Shown: positions 53,777-62,103 of the stretch, in pieces
Layout: the number at the start of each line of letters is the position of its first letter
Numbering within the stretch: the stretch's first letter is position 1
Origin: Acetobacter musti
GTDB taxonomy: Bacteria; Pseudomonadota; Alphaproteobacteria; Acetobacterales; Acetobacteraceae
Reading direction: 5' to 3'
DNA: 64,000 bases
NCBI RefSeq assembly: GCF_011516835.1
Contig: NZ_WOTB01000017.1
Location: forward strand, 39,773-103,772
Translations under genes and position numbers: made by a program
Notes under the pieces: model-generated
Seen by the model: the letters and a program-made list of their open reading frames with translations, nothing else
What the model was told of the DNA's origin: nothing
Database searches by the model: none

Positions 53777-56038
53777 ATGCCTGTCAGCCCGCCAAAAAAG
53801 GCCGTTGTGCCGCCCGTGTCCAGACCGGATCGTCCGGGGGAAGCGTCTCCCATGTCTCCGGCGCATGGAGCGGCTTCTGTTTTGCCGCCTGTTGCAGTGC
53901 CGGTTTGTGGGCCGGTTTCTGTATCGGTTCCGGCTGTGGTGGCTCCCCTGCTCTCCCCTCTGGCCGGTCTTCCGGGGATGAAGCCGGCGATTGCGAAGCT
54001 GCTGGCGAAGGTGTGTGGCGGGCCGTCGGTGACGGATCTTCTGTTTCACATGCCGGAGAGCGTGACGGACCGGCGGTACCGGCCGGATCTGGGGTCTGGC
54101 CCCGGGGCGGGTCAGCCGGGGATGGTGGCGACGGTGGCGGGGACGGTGACGCGGGTGGTGGCGCCGGCGCATCGTCGTCAGCCGTGGAAGGTTGTGATTG
54201 AGAACGCGACGGGGGCGCTGGAGATTGCGTTTTTCTCGCGGTGGCAGGCCAGGCGGGCGGTGACGGGGGCGGAGGTTCTGGTTTCGGGGCGGCTGGAGTT
54301 GTTTGGTGGCCGGCTGACGATGAGCAATCCGGATTATTTTGTCTCTGGGGAGGATCAGATTCCGGCGCTCGATCCGGTGTGGCCGCTGACGGCGGGGCTG
54401 TTTGGCGGGCAGGTCCGGGTGGCGATGCGGCGGGCTTTCGCGCTGGTTCCGGAGGGGCTGCCGGAGTGGCAGGATTCGGGCGTGGTGGCGCGGCATGGGT
54501 GGCCGGATTTTCGCACGGCGCTGCTGTGGACGCATTTTCCGGGGGATGATCCGGCGCTGCTGGTGGGCGATGCGTGGCGGGGAGCGCGGCGGAAGGCGCG
54601 GGAGCGGCTGGCGTGCGATGAGCTGCTGGCCGATCAGATTGCGACGTTGCTGGCGCGGGAGGCGAACCGGGAGCGGCCGGGGCGGTCGCTGACGGGGGAC
54701 GGGGCGTTGCGGCGGGAGGCGCTGCGGCGGTTCGGGCATGTGCTGACGGCGGCGCAGGGTCGGGTTCTGAAGGAGATTGACGGGGATCTGGCGGCGCCGC
54801 GGCGGATGGTGCGGCTGCTGCAGGGCGATGTGGGCGCGGGCAAGACGATTGTGGCGCTGCTGGCGATGCTGCGGGCGGCGGAGGCGGGCTGTCAGGCGGC
54901 GATCATGGCGCCGACGGAGATTCTGGCGCGGCAGCATTATGCGACGTTTCAGCGTCTGTCGCCGGTTCCGGTGGTGTTTCTGTCGGGGTCGGTACGGGGA
55001 CGCGCCCGGCGGGAGGCGCTGGCGGCGATTGCGGACGGGTCGGCGGTGCTGGTGGTGGGGACGCATGCGCTGGTGCAGGAGGCGGTTCATTTCCACGATC
55101 TGGCGCTGACGGTGATTGATGAGCAGCATCGGTTTGGTGTGGGGCAGCGGATTTCGCTGACGGAAAAGGGTCGGGCGGCGGATATGCTGGTGATGACGGC
55201 GACTCCGATTCCGCGGACGGTTCTGCTGGCGCACTGGGGTGAGATGGATGTGAGCCGGCTGGACGGGAAGCCGGCGGGGCGGAAGCCGATCCGGACGTCG
55301 GTGCATGGGCCGGAGTCTTTTGAGGAGGTGCTGGCGGGGCTGGGGCGGGTTCTTGCGGGCGGGGCGCGGGTGTTCTGGGTGTGTCCGCTGGTGAGCGAGA
55401 GCGAGACGCTGGTGGATATTGCGGCGGCGGAGGCGCGTCATGCGGCGCTGACGGAGCGGTTTGGCGGGCGGGTTCAGGTCGGGCTGGCGCATGGGCAACA
55501 GGATATTGCGGTGCGCGAGGCGGCGCTGGCGGCGTTTGCGGCGGGGGAGTCCCGGCTGCTGGTGGCGACGACAGTGATCGAGGTCGGGGTGGATGTTCCG
55601 GCGGCGACGGTGATGGTGATCGAGCATGCGGAGCGGTTCGGTCTGGCGCAGCTGCATCAGCTGCGGGGGCGGGTTGGCCGGGGGGCGGCTGAGTCTTACT
55701 GTCTGTTGCTGCATGGATCTGAAACGGGGGTTGTGGCGCGGCAGCGTCTGGGTCTGTTGCGGGAGACGGAGGACGGGTTTCTGATCGCGGACGAGGATTT
55801 CCGGCTGCGTGGCGGGGGGGATGCGACGGGGGTCCGGCAGTCGGGGCTGCCGGGTTTCCGGATTGCGACGACGGATGAGGGGGAGTTTGATGCTGCCGCG
55901 TTACTGGCGCTGGCACGGCAGTCGGCGGAGATGAAGGTCGGGAGGGTTTTGCAGCAGGGACATATGGATGCCGCGATTGCCATGCTGCTTGCGGTATTTA
56001 GTAAGACTGATTTCCAGAGAACAATACAGTCTGGCTGA
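53777..56038 (+). CDS. recG: ATP-dependent DNA helicase RecG
   Basis: A 753-residue branch-migration helicase that remodels stalled forks and recombination intermediates. After an unconserved Pro/Val-rich N-terminus come the wedge/OB domain (about 100-230: VTDLLFHMPESVTDRRYRPD), Walker A LQGDVGAGKTIVALLAML (about 350), DEQHRFGVGQR, MTATPIPRTVLL and QLRGRVGRGAAESYCLLLH, the last shared with Mfd. The true start could be ATG 53777, TTG 53768 or ATG 53852. Codons end overwhelmingly in G, the mirror image of mfd on the other strand. It is divergent from sdhE-mfd. Confidence 0.94.
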   Translation: MPVSPPKKAVVPPVSRPDRPGEASPMSPAHGAASVLPPVAVPVCGPVSVSVPAVVAPLLSPLAGLPGMKPAIAKLLAKVCGGPSVTDLLFHMPESVTDRRYRPDLGSGPGAGQPGMVATVAGTVTRVVAPAHRRQPWKVVIENATGALEIAFFSRWQARRAVTGAEVLVSGRLELFGGRLTMSNPDYFVSGEDQIPALDPVWPLTAGLFGGQVRVAMRRAFALVPEGLPEWQDSGVVARHGWPDFRTALLWTHFPGDDPALLVGDAWRGARRKARERLACDELLADQIATLLAREANRERPGRSLTGDGALRREALRRFGHVLTAAQGRVLKEIDGDLAAPRRMVRLLQGDVGAGKTIVALLAMLRAAEAGCQAAIMAPTEILARQHYATFQRLSPVPVVFLSGSVRGRARREALAAIADGSAVLVVGTHALVQEAVHFHDLALTVIDEQHRFGVGQRISLTEKGRAADMLVMTATPIPRTVLLAHWGEMDVSRLDGKPAGRKPIRTSVHGPESFEEVLAGLGRVLAGGARVFWVCPLVSESETLVDIAAAEARHAALTERFGGRVQVGLAHGQQDIAVREAALAAFAAGESRLLVATTVIEVGVDVPAATVMVIEHAERFGLAQLHQLRGRVGRGAAESYCLLLHGSETGVVARQRLGLLRETEDGFLIADEDFRLRGGGDATGVRQSGLPGFRIATTDEGEFDAAALLALARQSAEMKVGRVLQQGHMDAAIAMLLAVFSKTDFQRTIQSG

Positions 56039-56184
56039 TTCAGGTATATCTGTTCGTTTTTTAGACATGCTTTTAAGTGCCTATTTACATAAGACTGGTA
56101 CCACGACCTGCAGAGTACGGCAGGAGTGCAGAGAATATTTCAGGCATCTCCGCTCATTTATAAGACAAGGCACGGTATCGCGGT

Positions 56185-57864
56185 ATGCATGACCCGAATC
56201 TTTCCCCGATCAGCCGCGATGCGTATCTTGGTTCGCTTGCGCGGGTGATCATGCAGCTCCTGCCCTGTGACAATGTTTTTATTGTCGGTCAGGCGGACGA
56301 CGATCCACAGCCGGAAATTCTGGCGCGGGCCGGCGATCCGGCGGAGGTGGATATCGGTGCGCTGATCCGCGGACTGGAAGGGTCGACGAGCCAGCTTGCG
56401 GCGGAGAACGGGGTCAGGGCCGGGATTTTCGCGCATGAAATCAGCGGGTTTCATGCCTGGGTCACGCGGCCTCTGGAGCATGATGGCGGGGGTGCGGTAT
56501 TTTTCCTGTGCCTGAATCATGCGAAACAGTCTTTTGAATCATCGTCTCTGACCCGGCTGGCGACGCTGACCGCCTCGACCGATCCGACGCCGAAGGGTGG
56601 TCACAGGCCGCATGTCCGGCCGCCATCGGGGAGTACCGCGCTCACGCGTTATCTCGATACGCGGATTACGGCGATGGGAATTTCCAGTGCCTCGCCGCTG
56701 GCTTTGCTGCGGCTCGATCTGGGGCGCATTGGTCCGATCAATGACAGTGACGGGTGGCCGGTCTCGGATGGTCTGATTGAAAACGCTTATGTGCTGCTGA
56801 GGGAGATTGCTCCGGCTCCGTGTTTCACGGTTCATCTGGGCGGGGGGAGTTTCGCGATTGTCGTGCCGCTTGAGCGCGATGTGGAGAAGGCCGAGCGGCT
56901 GGCTGATGACATCATTGCGCGGATGAACGAGGGCAAGGACAGGCCCGACAGCGGTTTTCCTTTCGAGCCTTATATTGGCTGGGCGGCCTGGCCGTTCGAT
57001 GCTCCGGATACGGACACGCTGATCGGGTTTGCGAACGCGGCGCTGGCGCGGATCAGGGGGCTGCGGGCGGGACCTCATATCAATCGGGTGGCGCCGGAGA
57101 TTGCGCATGCGCATTCCGACCAGATCGGGATGGAGGCTGATCTTCGCAAGGCGATTTCCGAGGGGTCGTTTACGCTCAACTGGCTCCCTGTGCTGGAAAC
57201 CAGCACGGAACAGGTGATTGCGTTCGAGGCTCTCGTGCGGTGGGACCGTCCCGGGCATGGGCCGGTTGATCCTTCGGTTTTCCTAGGCTGCGCGGAGAAT
57301 GCGGGGCTGATCGAGGACATTGATCGCTGGGTGCTTCAGACGTCCTGTCGTCAGGCCAGTGTCTGGAAGACGCCGCTGGGTCTGAGCGTCAATGTTTCGC
57401 CTTCATGGCTGGAAACCGAACGTGTCGCCTCGACGATTGCTCATGCGCTGAAGACGAGCGGGCTGGAGCCGGCGCGGCTTCAGATCGAGCTTTCGGAGCG
57501 GCGCAGTTTCGGGCCTGCGGACAGCGCCCGCAAAGAGCTGGCGCGTATCCGGGGGCTGGGAGTCCGGCTGGTTCTGGATGATTTCGGGACGGGTTTCGGG
57601 GCGCTTGAGCGTCTGACGAATTATCCGTTCGATCAGGTCAAGCTCGACCGCATGTTCGTCAGGCGGCTTGGGGAAGACAGTCGTGTTGAGACGGTGCTTC
57701 GCTCCACGCTTTATATGATTCACTCACTGAACATGACGTGCTGCGCGGAAGGCGTGGAAACCGAGGAGCAGCTTGGTTTTCTGGACGCGCATGGGTGTGA
57801 GGAGATTCAGGGCTTTCTGATTGGGCGGCCGACGATTCAGCTTCCGGAATACAGAGGGTCCTGA
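56185..57864 (+). CDS. Cytoplasmic c-di-GMP phosphodiesterase (degenerate GGDEF plus EAL)
   Basis: A 559-residue protein without membrane segments. Residues about 1-120 are a GAF-like or unknown sensory part; about 150-300 form a GGDEF domain whose active site reads GGGSF, so it cannot act as a cyclase but may bind GTP. Residues about 305-555 are an EAL domain with FEALVRW, SVNVSPSWL, ELSER, LDDFGTGF, KLDRMFV and EGVETEEQL, all main metal and base residues being kept. It should therefore hydrolyse c-di-GMP. In acetic acid bacteria this messenger controls cellulose and biofilm, but the target here is unknown. A membrane cyclase lies 7 kb away. Confidence 0.88.
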   Translation: MHDPNLSPISRDAYLGSLARVIMQLLPCDNVFIVGQADDDPQPEILARAGDPAEVDIGALIRGLEGSTSQLAAENGVRAGIFAHEISGFHAWVTRPLEHDGGGAVFFLCLNHAKQSFESSSLTRLATLTASTDPTPKGGHRPHVRPPSGSTALTRYLDTRITAMGISSASPLALLRLDLGRIGPINDSDGWPVSDGLIENAYVLLREIAPAPCFTVHLGGGSFAIVVPLERDVEKAERLADDIIARMNEGKDRPDSGFPFEPYIGWAAWPFDAPDTDTLIGFANAALARIRGLRAGPHINRVAPEIAHAHSDQIGMEADLRKAISEGSFTLNWLPVLETSTEQVIAFEALVRWDRPGHGPVDPSVFLGCAENAGLIEDIDRWVLQTSCRQASVWKTPLGLSVNVSPSWLETERVASTIAHALKTSGLEPARLQIELSERRSFGPADSARKELARIRGLGVRLVLDDFGTGFGALERLTNYPFDQVKLDRMFVRRLGEDSRVETVLRSTLYMIHSLNMTCCAEGVETEEQLGFLDAHGCEEIQGFLIGRPTIQLPEYRGS

Positions 57865-57984
57865 AGAAGGGGCTTATGTAATCTGCAAACAGGAGACGGA
57901 GCGGGCGTTGCCCTGCACCCGGAAGGGATCTTCACGCGCAGACGTGTTGCGCACGACGCCCCTTCACCCTTTTTGATTAACAGC

Positions 57985-58040
57985 CCGGGATCAAAGGGAC
58001 CGCGTCCCTTTGTGGGGTTCGGGGCAAAGCCCCGAAAAGC
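57985..58040. repeat. Double-hairpin intergenic repeat, copy at 57985
   Basis: Stem 1 is AAAGGGAC-cgc-GTCCCTTT and stem 2 is TTCGGGGC-aaa-GCCCCGAA, joined by GTGGGG. The 56-bp core matches the copy at 60467 except at the loop and one stem pair, which changed from A-T to C-G on both sides. The similarity extends upstream (CTTATGT and GCAAAC-GGAGAC about 57873-57897 and 60402-60426). It lies between the convergent EAL and LpxR-like genes. Confidence 0.8.
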
Positions 58041-58084
58041 TGCCGCGCCGAAGAATAAGAGCGCGGCATAAGGGCTGATCGGGT

Positions 58085-59128
58085 TCAGAACTTCGCGGAG
58101 GCGGCCAGTGATCCGTAATTGAACAGGCCGCTGCGGGCGGTGCTGAACTCCTGGGTCTGCCAGACCTGGCTGTAGGAAATACGCACTCCGTAGAACATCA
58201 CGGCGACGCCGGCGTGGATTTCGCCCACATCCCACTTTTTGTTCACGTGCGGGGAGTTGCTGCGCATGGTGTTGCCCTGGAGCGAGGCGTCGTAGCCGAC
58301 GGCGTCGCCGGTCACGCCGCCGAAGAAATACCAGGGGACGGCGCGCGTGCCTTTGTAGGCGTCTGTGCCGTCGGTTCCGGCGCCGATGGTCGGGACGCCG
58401 AAATCGCTGTCCAGGCCCTGACCGAAGCGGATTGTGTCGCCGATGGTGCCTGCGGTCCGGTAATCGCCGACGCGGGCGGCGACTGTCGGGAGCATGTCGA
58501 AGGAGATGCCGTTCCGGCCGCCGAGTGTGCCGAGGGGCAGGCGCCAGGTGCGTCCATACTGGACCTGGAAGATCGGCTGGTTGGAGAGCTGGTGACGCCA
58601 GCCTTTGTTGCTGGTGTCGCCGATGGCGCCGTGGAAGCCGTTCTGGAGCTGCTCGCCAAGGGCGTCCGGTCCCATGATGCCGAACTGGATGCCGAAGACA
58701 CCGCGCGACAGGTCGGTGTCGCTGATCAGGTTGACGGTGCCGAGCAGGAGGCTGGAATAGGGCCGGTCGCGCGGGGACGGTGTGGCGATCTGGGTATTGG
58801 ACGGTGTGAAGATAAGCTGCTGGACGCCGATGCTGATCCGCTGCATGCCCGGGCCGAGGATGGCGCGGTTAACGGTGGCGATCGGGGCGGGCAGATTATC
58901 CGTGCCGGATGTCCAGTTCAGGCGGAGGCCGCTCGTATAATACTGGTCTGACGTGCCCTTTAATGTGGACACCGCGTCATTTTCGCCCTGCAGGGTCCAG
59001 GTGCCCTGATTGTCCTGCAGAGGAGTCGCATGGACTCCGGACGAGACGGCCAGGCCTGCTACCGCCGCGCCAGCCGCCACGAAAACTTTCCAGTGAGAGC
59101 CGGGGCCGCGCTTCAGACCGTGCCGCAT
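58085..59128 (-). CDS. Outer membrane lipid A deacylase, LpxR family
   Basis: A 347-residue beta-barrel enzyme. After a signal peptide (VFVAAGAAVAGLAVSSGVHA) come the LpxR signatures: GENDAVSTLKGTSDQYYTSGLRL near the mature N-terminus, DRPYSSLLLGTVN, LQNGFHGAIGDTSNKGWRHQ with the likely catalytic His, and a terminal strand ending in Phe (AASAKF). LpxR removes the 3'-acyloxyacyl chain of lipid A, lowering its recognition by hosts in pathogens; in an environmental bacterium it may tune membrane properties. It is alone in its transcription unit, convergent with the EAL gene. Confidence 0.85.
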   Translation of the reverse strand: MRHGLKRGPGSHWKVFVAAGAAVAGLAVSSGVHATPLQDNQGTWTLQGENDAVSTLKGTSDQYYTSGLRLNWTSGTDNLPAPIATVNRAILGPGMQRISIGVQQLIFTPSNTQIATPSPRDRPYSSLLLGTVNLISDTDLSRGVFGIQFGIMGPDALGEQLQNGFHGAIGDTSNKGWRHQLSNQPIFQVQYGRTWRLPLGTLGGRNGISFDMLPTVAARVGDYRTAGTIGDTIRFGQGLDSDFGVPTIGAGTDGTDAYKGTRAVPWYFFGGVTGDAVGYDASLQGNTMRSNSPHVNKKWDVGEIHAGVAVMFYGVRISYSQVWQTQEFSTARSGLFNYGSLAASAKF

Positions 59129-59585
59129 TCTTTATTTTCCTCGCGTGTCTGCCGCCCACGCACGGGAATGACGCGGGCATGTCATTCTCTGCTGATCGTT
59201 TAAGACAAAACAGCCTGATAAGAAAGGTCCTATGGAAATTCAGTAATGTTGCTCAGCGGGGCCGGCATGTGGCGCAGGGCTGGTCCGGTAATGGCCGGAT
59301 AACGGCCCGAAAGGTAATAACGCGGGACGGCGTCTACGGATCTCATTGCAAGAAATTCATGTGTACAGGGGTGCAATAAGCAAAAAGACAGTAGCTTTCG
59401 GGTGACACCTTATGCTTTTCTGTGTCTGTCCCCGGTGACCACCCGGAAACCCCGGATACCGGAATTCAAGGTTGAGACGACATGTGCCGCGACAGGGCGA
59501 CCATTACGGCGCCGTCTCTCCCCTCCCCCGGATTTATTTCACAAGGCGACTTTTTTCGCCACACCAGACCTCGGGATCAAGACCG
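59129..59585. other. Upstream region of the cold shock gene, about 457 bp
   Basis: Divergent gap between the LpxR-like and the cold-shock genes. A small hairpin GGCGA-cttttt-TCGCC lies at 59545-59560, 26 bp before the proposed TTG start; cold-shock genes often have long structured leaders. No other gene or element was recognised. Confidence 0.4.
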
Positions 59586-60305
59586 TTGAGAAGTAACAGA
59601 ACCGACCGCAGCTCCCGCTCTCCCCGCCGCGGCGGATTTGACGATGATTTTATGAGCGCACCCTCACCTTATGATCGCGGCAACTCGCCTTTTGGCGGCG
59701 CCGGCGCAGGTGGCGGGGATCGTGGCGGATATGCGCCTCGTCGTCCCAGCAGCCCGCAGGTGATCGCCTCCGGACCGGAAATCGACGCCACTGTGAAGTG
59801 GTTCAACGGCGAGAAGGGCTTCGGCTTTGTCGAGCTGGCTGACGGTTCGGGTGACGTGTTCCTGCATGCGAACGCCCTTTCGCAGGCTGGCCATGACAGT
59901 GTGAGCCCCGGTGCTACGCTTTCCGTTCGGATCGGACAGGGGCCGAAGGGTCGCCAGGTCGCGGAAGTTTTGACGGTTGACGAGAGCACGGCCCAGCCTG
60001 AGCGTCCCCGTTCACCTGGCGGGTTTGGCGCTCCGCGTGGCGCCGGCGGGTTCGGTGGTGGCCGTGCGCCGCGTCCGGCTCCGGATCTGTCCAGCGCTGA
60101 GGAAGTTCGTGGCACCGTGAAGTGGTACAACGCCACGAAGGGCTTTGGCTTCATTACGCCGGACCATGGCGGCAAGGACATCTTTGTTCATGCGTCCGCT
60201 CTGGAGCGCTCGGGCATTGGTTCCCTCAACGAGGGTCAGGTCACGAACGTGAAGGTGGTTCAGGGCCAGAAGGGTCCGGAAGCTGCCGCGATCAGCGTCG
60301 ACTGA
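59586..60305 (+). CDS. Double cold-shock-domain protein with Arg/Gly-rich N-terminus
   Basis: A 239-residue nucleic acid-binding protein. Two cold shock domains lie at about 60-125 (VKWFNGEKGFGFVELADGS, DVFLHANAL) and 170-235 (VKWYNATKGFGFITPDHGG, DIFVHASAL), each with both RNP motifs intact. They are joined by a Gly/Pro/Arg-rich linker, and the N-terminal 55 residues are basic and Gly-rich. Such proteins melt RNA secondary structure. The TTG at 59586 gives an N-terminus of RSNRTDRSSRSPRRGG; an ATG at 59652 is the alternative. It is followed by a strong terminator at 60354. Confidence 0.88.
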   Translation: MRSNRTDRSSRSPRRGGFDDDFMSAPSPYDRGNSPFGGAGAGGGDRGGYAPRRPSSPQVIASGPEIDATVKWFNGEKGFGFVELADGSGDVFLHANALSQAGHDSVSPGATLSVRIGQGPKGRQVAEVLTVDESTAQPERPRSPGGFGAPRGAGGFGGGRAPRPAPDLSSAEEVRGTVKWYNATKGFGFITPDHGGKDIFVHASALERSGIGSLNEGQVTNVKVVQGQKGPEAAAISVD

Positions 60306-60353
60306 CACGCATAGCATGGAGGTGACGGCTCTTCGGGGCTGTCATTCCTATGG

Positions 60354-60395
60354 AAAAGCCGCTGTGGCCCGTGAGGGTTTGCAGCGGCTTTTTTT
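60354..60395 (+). terminator. Rho-independent terminator of the cold shock gene
   Basis: AAAAGCCGCTG (60354-60364) pairs with CAGCGGC (60382-60388) and a run of seven T follows directly. It lies 49 bp behind the stop codon, the best terminator in the window. Confidence 0.85.
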
Positions 60396-60466
60396 ATGGC
60401 GCTTATGTGTTTTGCAAACCGGAGACAAGGCAGGGCCTGGTTCCCTCACCTCTTTGATTTCATCAA

Positions 60467-60522
60467 CCGGGATCAAAGGGCCTGCGGCCCTTTGTGGGGT
60501 TCGGGGCAAAGCCCCGAAAAGC
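60467..60522. repeat. Double-hairpin intergenic repeat, copy at 60467
   Basis: Stem 1 AAAGGGCC-tgc-GGCCCTTT and stem 2 TTCGGGGC-aaa-GCCCCGAA. Compared with the copy at 57985, both bases of one pair in stem 1 differ (C-G for A-T), keeping the stem intact. It lies between the convergent cold-shock and PhzF-like genes. Confidence 0.8.
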
Positions 60523-60599
60523 CATCCCGCCTGTCTTTGCAAAGTATATAAACGCCTTTTTTATTGGAATATTCTGCCTGGTTTTTGGGGCGTTACCCT

Positions 60600-60630
60600 G
60601 GGATCAAAGGACCGCAGGCTCTTTGATCCC
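60600..60630. repeat. Inverted repeat related to the double-hairpin family
   Basis: GGGATCAAAG at 60600-60609 pairs with CTTTGATCCC at 60621-60630. The GGGATCAAAGG-CCGC core matches the start of the neighbouring 56-bp repeat, but the second hairpin is missing. It is 60 bp behind the stop of the PhzF-like gene and may serve as its transcript end. Confidence 0.65.
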
Positions 60631-60689
60631 GGTTTGTTTAAACGTAAAGACGTGAGCGAGAGGATCCCGGTCTCCGGGCGTCAGGGCAA

Positions 60690-61535
60690 TCAGACCGTGA
60701 GAGTGCCGGCGATGTGGGTTGTCACGTTGCCGCCGATCCAGATGTCGTCTCCTGATTTGTCCACGAAGACGCGGCCGGCGCGTTTCAGGACCGTGCCCTG
60801 GCTGGCGATGTAGTGCTCCGGTGCGATGCCGCTTTCGATCAGCCACTGAGCGATCCCGGCATTGAGGCTTCCGGTGACGGGGTCTTCCCAGCCCCCCTCA
60901 CCTCCCACGAAAGCGCGGACTTCGAACTGAGCGCCGGTTCCGTCACGGGCCGGATTCCATGGGGCGACAACGCCGATTTTCTGGCTGGCAAGCGCCTGCC
61001 AGTCCGGGGTGATGCGCAGGACGGTCTCACGGTCGCGCAGGCGGAGGATTTTCCAGCCGGGGCCGTTATCGGCCCATGCGGCGTCTGCGAGATCTTCGGG
61101 ACTCAGATGGAGTCCTTTGAGAGCCTGGGCCAGTTCTTCGGGATCGACGGGGCCGGTGCGGCGGCGGGGCGGGGCGGCGAAGGCAAGGCGACCCTGATCC
61201 CGGCGGACGGGGATGAGGCCGGCGTCGCATTCCTGAATGACGGTGTCGTCTCCGGATTTGCCGCCCAGGGAAAGCCAGACATGGGCGCTGCCGAGGGTCG
61301 GATGTCCGGCGAAGGGCAGTTCCATTTGGGGTGTGAAGATGCGGACGCGGTAGTCGGCGTCCGGGCGGGTCGGCGGGAGGAGGAAGGTCGTTTCGCTCAG
61401 ATTTGTCCAGTTTGCGATCCGGGCCATCTGCTCGTCGGACAGATCTTCCGCATCGGCTACCACGGCAAGCGGGTTGCCGAGAAAAGGACCGCTGGCGAAG
61501 ACATCGACCTGACGGAAGGGGCGTTCTTTTGTCAT
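60690..61535 (-). CDS. PhzF-family isomerase/epimerase-like protein
   Basis: A 281-residue protein with the PhzF fold of two similar halves. The N-terminus RQVDVFASGPFLGNPLAVV, the catalytic-Glu segment NLSETTFLLPP, FTPQMELPFAGHPTLGSAHVW and the C-terminal GGWEDPVTGSLNAGIAQWLIE are all strong family marks. Family members include phenazine-synthesis PhzF and diaminopimelate-epimerase-like proteins; most bacterial ones have no known substrate, and no phenazine genes are near. It starts 6 bp behind an UrcA-like gene, probably one transcript. Confidence 0.9.
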   Translation of the reverse strand: MTKERPFRQVDVFASGPFLGNPLAVVADAEDLSDEQMARIANWTNLSETTFLLPPTRPDADYRVRIFTPQMELPFAGHPTLGSAHVWLSLGGKSGDDTVIQECDAGLIPVRRDQGRLAFAAPPRRRTGPVDPEELAQALKGLHLSPEDLADAAWADNGPGWKILRLRDRETVLRITPDWQALASQKIGVVAPWNPARDGTGAQFEVRAFVGGEGGWEDPVTGSLNAGIAQWLIESGIAPEHYIASQGTVLKRAGRVFVDKSGDDIWIGGNVTTHIAGTLTV

Positions 61536-61541
61536 GCGTCT

Positions 61542-61979
61542 TTACTCCACGGGGTCTGTTTGCGGCGCGGTCGCGGCGGCTGTCTCTGTCGGGGCCTGTA
61601 TCGGGGCCGGATTATGGAGGGCGACGACGGCGCGGGCAAAACTGCGCCGGCGGCAGTCGGATTTTTCCGCGGCGGCTTTCATCGGTGACGAGGTTTCGTC
61701 GAGGTCGCCGCAGGCTTTCATGGCGGCTCTGTCGAGGCGGGTCAGGAGATGGCGCATCCGGGCGGGGTCGGTCAGGTCGGCGCGGGTATAGGGGACAGCG
61801 ATCTTTTCTACGCGCTCGTCCTCTTCCTGCGCGGCGGCCGGGGTATGGATGGCGAGAAGCAGGGCCAGACCACCGATGAGGGTGACGGCGAGGCCGGTTA
61901 TATCCAGCCATTCCGGGGACCGGGTTGAAACAGGAGCGAACCGTAAGGGACAGGGTGTGTCCGGAGGAGACCGGAACAT
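61542..61979 (-). CDS. UrcA-family-like exported small protein
   Basis: A 145-residue protein. A hydrophobic segment near residues 25-48 (ITGLAVTLIGGLALLLAIHTPAAAQ) acts as an uncleaved anchor or late signal peptide. The mature part (about 50-125) has the UrcA pattern: IAVPYTRADLTDPARMRHLL, TRLDRAAMKAC and a second Cys before RRRSFARAVVALHNP, so the two Cys may form a disulfide. UrcA-type proteins are found mainly in Alphaproteobacteria and have no known function. The ATG at 61979 follows AAGGA at good spacing. First gene before phzF-like; divergent from the MocR gene. Confidence 0.65.
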   Translation of the reverse strand: MFRSPPDTPCPLRFAPVSTRSPEWLDITGLAVTLIGGLALLLAIHTPAAAQEEDERVEKIAVPYTRADLTDPARMRHLLTRLDRAAMKACGDLDETSSPMKAAAEKSDCRRRSFARAVVALHNPAPIQAPTETAAATAPQTDPVE

Positions 61980-62012
61980 GGGACAATCCTTATTGTTATA
62001 GTACAATTACTG

Positions 62013-62085
62013 TCGAATCGATTCGATTGTTTTAGATTGACATCTTTTTTATGGGGTTCAATCACTATATTGTCCTGGTTCAATC
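62013..62085. promoter_or_regulatory. Palindrome and direct repeats in the MocR divergent promoter region
   Basis: TCGAATCGATTCGA at 62013-62026 is a perfect 14-bp palindrome containing two GANTC sites. GGTTCAATC occurs twice, at 62055-62063 and 62077-62085, exactly 22 bp (two helical turns) apart and just before the MocR gene. MocR-type regulators are known to bind direct repeats near their own promoters, so these are candidate operators. The upstream dyad ATTGT/ACAAT (61992-62007) also lies here. Confidence 0.6.
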
Positions 62086-62103
62086 TGAGCGTCGGAGAGG
62101 GAT

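Noticed and set aside
53585..55714. 709-residue - strand open frame opposite recG
   Set aside because: Composed almost only of Arg, Pro and His, as expected from the complement of G-ending codons in recG; not a protein.
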